In this document: positions 61,950 through 64,000 of the stretch, one piece after another
Numbering within the stretch: position 1 is the stretch's first letter
How the letters are laid out: each line of letters opens with the position of its first letter
Assembly (NCBI RefSeq): GCF_020360975.1
Contig: NW_025408674.1
Location: 620,001 to 684,000 of the forward strand
Origin: Hirsutella rhossiliensis
Lineage: Eukaryota > Ascomycota > Sordariomycetes > Hypocreales > Ophiocordycipitaceae
Reading direction: 5' to 3'
Length of the DNA stretch: 64,000 nucleotides
Notes under the pieces: generated by a model
Seen by the model: only the letters and a program-made list of their open reading frames with translations
What the model was told of the DNA's origin: nothing
The model's database searches: none
Translations under genes and position numbers: made by a program

Positions 61950-64000
61950 TTAGCTGATTGTCGCTAATAAACTGCGTGAGGGTGCTGTTTGTGATGCCTT
62001 CGTCATAGCATCGGCAGGGTTATCTGCGCCGTTGACCCAACGGATTTCCGCAATATCCCTTGATTCATATGCCTGCCTCAGCGCCATGATATCTATCATG
62101 AGTCGCTTCTCTGTTGTGGTGCCAAGTTTGACGAGGCACTCATAGAGGCTATATGAATCTGTGCAAATGACGAGCGGGATTTGCTTCAGATCAAGGCGTT
62201 GTGCGATCGTATTGACCGTTTGCTTGATCACAAATGCGAGATCGAAGCCCGATGTCAATCCATAGATCTCTGATGCAAGAACGCTTCGAGTAACGCGCTT
62301 GCATTTAGTTGAGCTCCAATGAAGAATGTTTCCGCGGATGGAAAATGAATCGGTTGATTGCGCGGTCTCATTGGCGATGATAATCACAAAGCCGATTTGA
62401 GAGCTTAAATCCTTATTGTTGGCGAATGATCCATCGGTGAACACAAAGATCTTCGCGCTCTCGAGATCGATGGGTATGTAACATAGGCCACGGTCGGGAT
62501 TGTTGATCTGCCATTCAATCCGCTTGTTCAAAGCCTTGAAGTCGGTATTAACGGGCTCTTGGGCTTGTGCCGCAACGGAACAATCGTATGTTGCTTCGGG
62601 TTGGCAAATCGAAGCGATATATGCCCCGGCGCGTTGAGCAGCATAATCCTGATGCCTACTTGATGCCTGAAGATTGATCTCCTCGAGGTTTTGGGCTTGG
62701 CCCTGCCTGACGATGACACAGCCATTTTGTATGGTCAGGCGGCTGCCGTTAAAGTCGCAGATGGAACCTTCTTGGAGAATCTCTTTTGGCTTGGCCTTAA
62801 AGCAGAGTTCTTTCTCCTCGATCTTGAGAAATGCATCTGTGCCAACAATGAATGTGTCATCCGTTTGCAAGGCCGCGATGCCAAACAGGTCCTTGTCGGC
62901 GATGTTGTTTGCCGTGATCAGAAGGCACGGGTCAAACGAAGAGGTTTCCATATTAAGCTTGCGGCAGTGATGGTCGTGATATGTGTTGAACCAGTGGGCT
63001 CCTGCCTCTGCGATGCCATATAGCGGCTTCACGATTCGCAGGATTGTTCCTCTGGATATCTTCTTTTGAGTTCTTGAGGAAGGGCTGCAAGGATGACACG
63101 GGCCAGCTTGGTCTGGGATTGTGTGTATGCCATCGTGATGTCTCTGATCATGATGAACATATCCCGTGTGCAGAGAAACGGTGCTAAGGCCAAGGCCACG
63201 CGTTGTGCGGGCCGGCTGATGGTAGGGGCTTGTGTGAGGATCCCGTTTCCCATCATCATTGTATCCTTGCACAACGAGGCGTGATTTCTCGTATGGCGTT
63301 GCAGTATTTCTTCCCTTAACCTCTCTGACCATTCGTGATTTGAAGACACGATATCCACCATGTTTATTCGCATCGAATTCTTCGGGTACAATGACCCCAG
63401 CGGCGAGGAGGTTCGTGAGCTCGAGTGTGTCGGAAGCTTCAAATGGGAAACCGGTGCTTGTGATCTTTCCTTCAGCTCGTAGCCGCTTGGCTAGGCCGAG
63501 ATGTTCCATTTCTTTTCGAACAAGAAACGCATTAGCTTCATGATGAACGATAAATTGAACGGGTGAGCAAACAATAGTGGATTCTGATGTGCCATTTTGT
63601 GCAGCATCCTTCCTAGGTCGGCCACGCCTGCGCGGCCTCTTTGGCTCAGGGTATTCGAAAGGTTTGGGTTGGTCTTCTGTGGTAGGAAGAGGAAGAGGTT
63701 GTTGAGTTGTGGGTGGAAGGGAAGAGGGTTTTGAAGAGGATGTTGTTGATCGGATTGTGTTGAGGAAGGAGTGATTGTTGTGTTGATGGGTCTGTGCGGC
63801 TAGGGCTAGGGTCGGGTTGCAACTGAGGAAGGAGCGATTCCGGGTGACGATAGTACGGTTGGACGCATGTACTGCGAAATTTCGCTGGTCCGTTGTCCAG
63901 GTCAACTGCGATTTCCGTATCCGTCACCTCGAGCACTTTATATGGGCCTTGCCATCCGTGCTTCTCGCGAAATACGCGAACTTCGCTTCCTAGCGCCAGG
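61950..64000 (-). pseudogene. pol: Ty1/copia Pol, C-terminal part (integrase end, RT, RNase H), runs off the window
   Basis: Minus-strand pol of a copia retrotransposon. At the right edge a frame with YKVLEVTDTEIAVDLD and FRSTCVQPYYRHPES is the integrase C-terminal part. The main frame (63905-61950) has a Pro/Thr-rich linker, the RT entry block (RMVREVKGRNTATPYEKSRL), LVVQGYNDDGK, the catalytic ALQTDDTFIVG near 62880 (fungal copia often have QTDD), and the RNase H residues FTDGSFANN, SEIYGLTSG and CTDSYSLYECL. It ends NGADNPADAMTK. The middle (63040-63260) reads garbled in this frame, and correct RT residues appear in the neighbouring frame (FLCTRDMFIMIRDITMAYTQ), so compensating frameshifts are present. 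The upstream gag and integrase core lie beyond the window. Confidence 0.9.

Overview
The window reads as a transposon-dense, gene-poor stretch of a filamentous ascomycete (Pezizomycotina) genome. The evidence is short spliced introns with fungal signals (GTAAGT-type donors, CTAAC-like branch sites, YAG acceptors), chromodomain Ty3/gypsy, Tad-like LINE, Fot1/pogo, MULE and Helitron elements of fungal type, and secreted fungal proteins with no bacterial operon logic. An impala/mimp-like terminal motif near 61160 hints at Hypocreales, but this is only a hint.

Layout. 1-3039: left-truncated, frame-broken Helitron Rep-helicase of 'family A' (minus). 3728-13023: a decayed 'family B' Helitron, made of a minus-strand spliced gene of unknown function (with an extra fragment at 5786-6413) and a plus-strand Rep-helicase. 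13741-17463: a Crypton-like recombinase fragment, then an intact three-exon secreted-protein gene (1015 residues). 17464-21433: mostly non-coding, holding a solo LTR, hairpin repeats, a tiny secreted-peptide gene with a 9-nt exon, and a 205-bp-arm inverted repeat. 21434-31990: a second family A Helitron (minus), split by a 5.47-kb MULE (25632-31098, 8-bp target duplication), itself split by a 2.1-kb pogo-like element (28655-30769, TA duplication). 32808-42469: the best-preserved family B Helitron, again with the divergent unknown gene. 42737-50547: a Fot1-type transposon (42-bp TIRs, TA duplication) carrying a gypsy chromovirus (43670-49391, GCGAG duplication) inside its transposase gene. 51099-56657: a full-length Tad-like LINE with a 14-bp target duplication. 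57159-59535: a 73-bp minisatellite of about 33 units. 59543-60664: a membrane/secreted protein gene. 61128-61370: a half hairpin repeat interrupted by an impala/mimp-like tip. 61950-64000: a Ty1/copia pol running off the right edge.

How it fits together. Apart from two or three host-type secreted-protein genes, everything recognised is mobile DNA. Insertion order can be read from target duplications: Helitron A, then MULE, then pogo; and a tandem repeat, then Fot1, then gypsy. The most interesting system is the family B Helitron. Both copies place the same intron-bearing gene of unknown function divergently upstream of Rep-helicase, which makes it a candidate accessory Helitron gene rather than random cargo.
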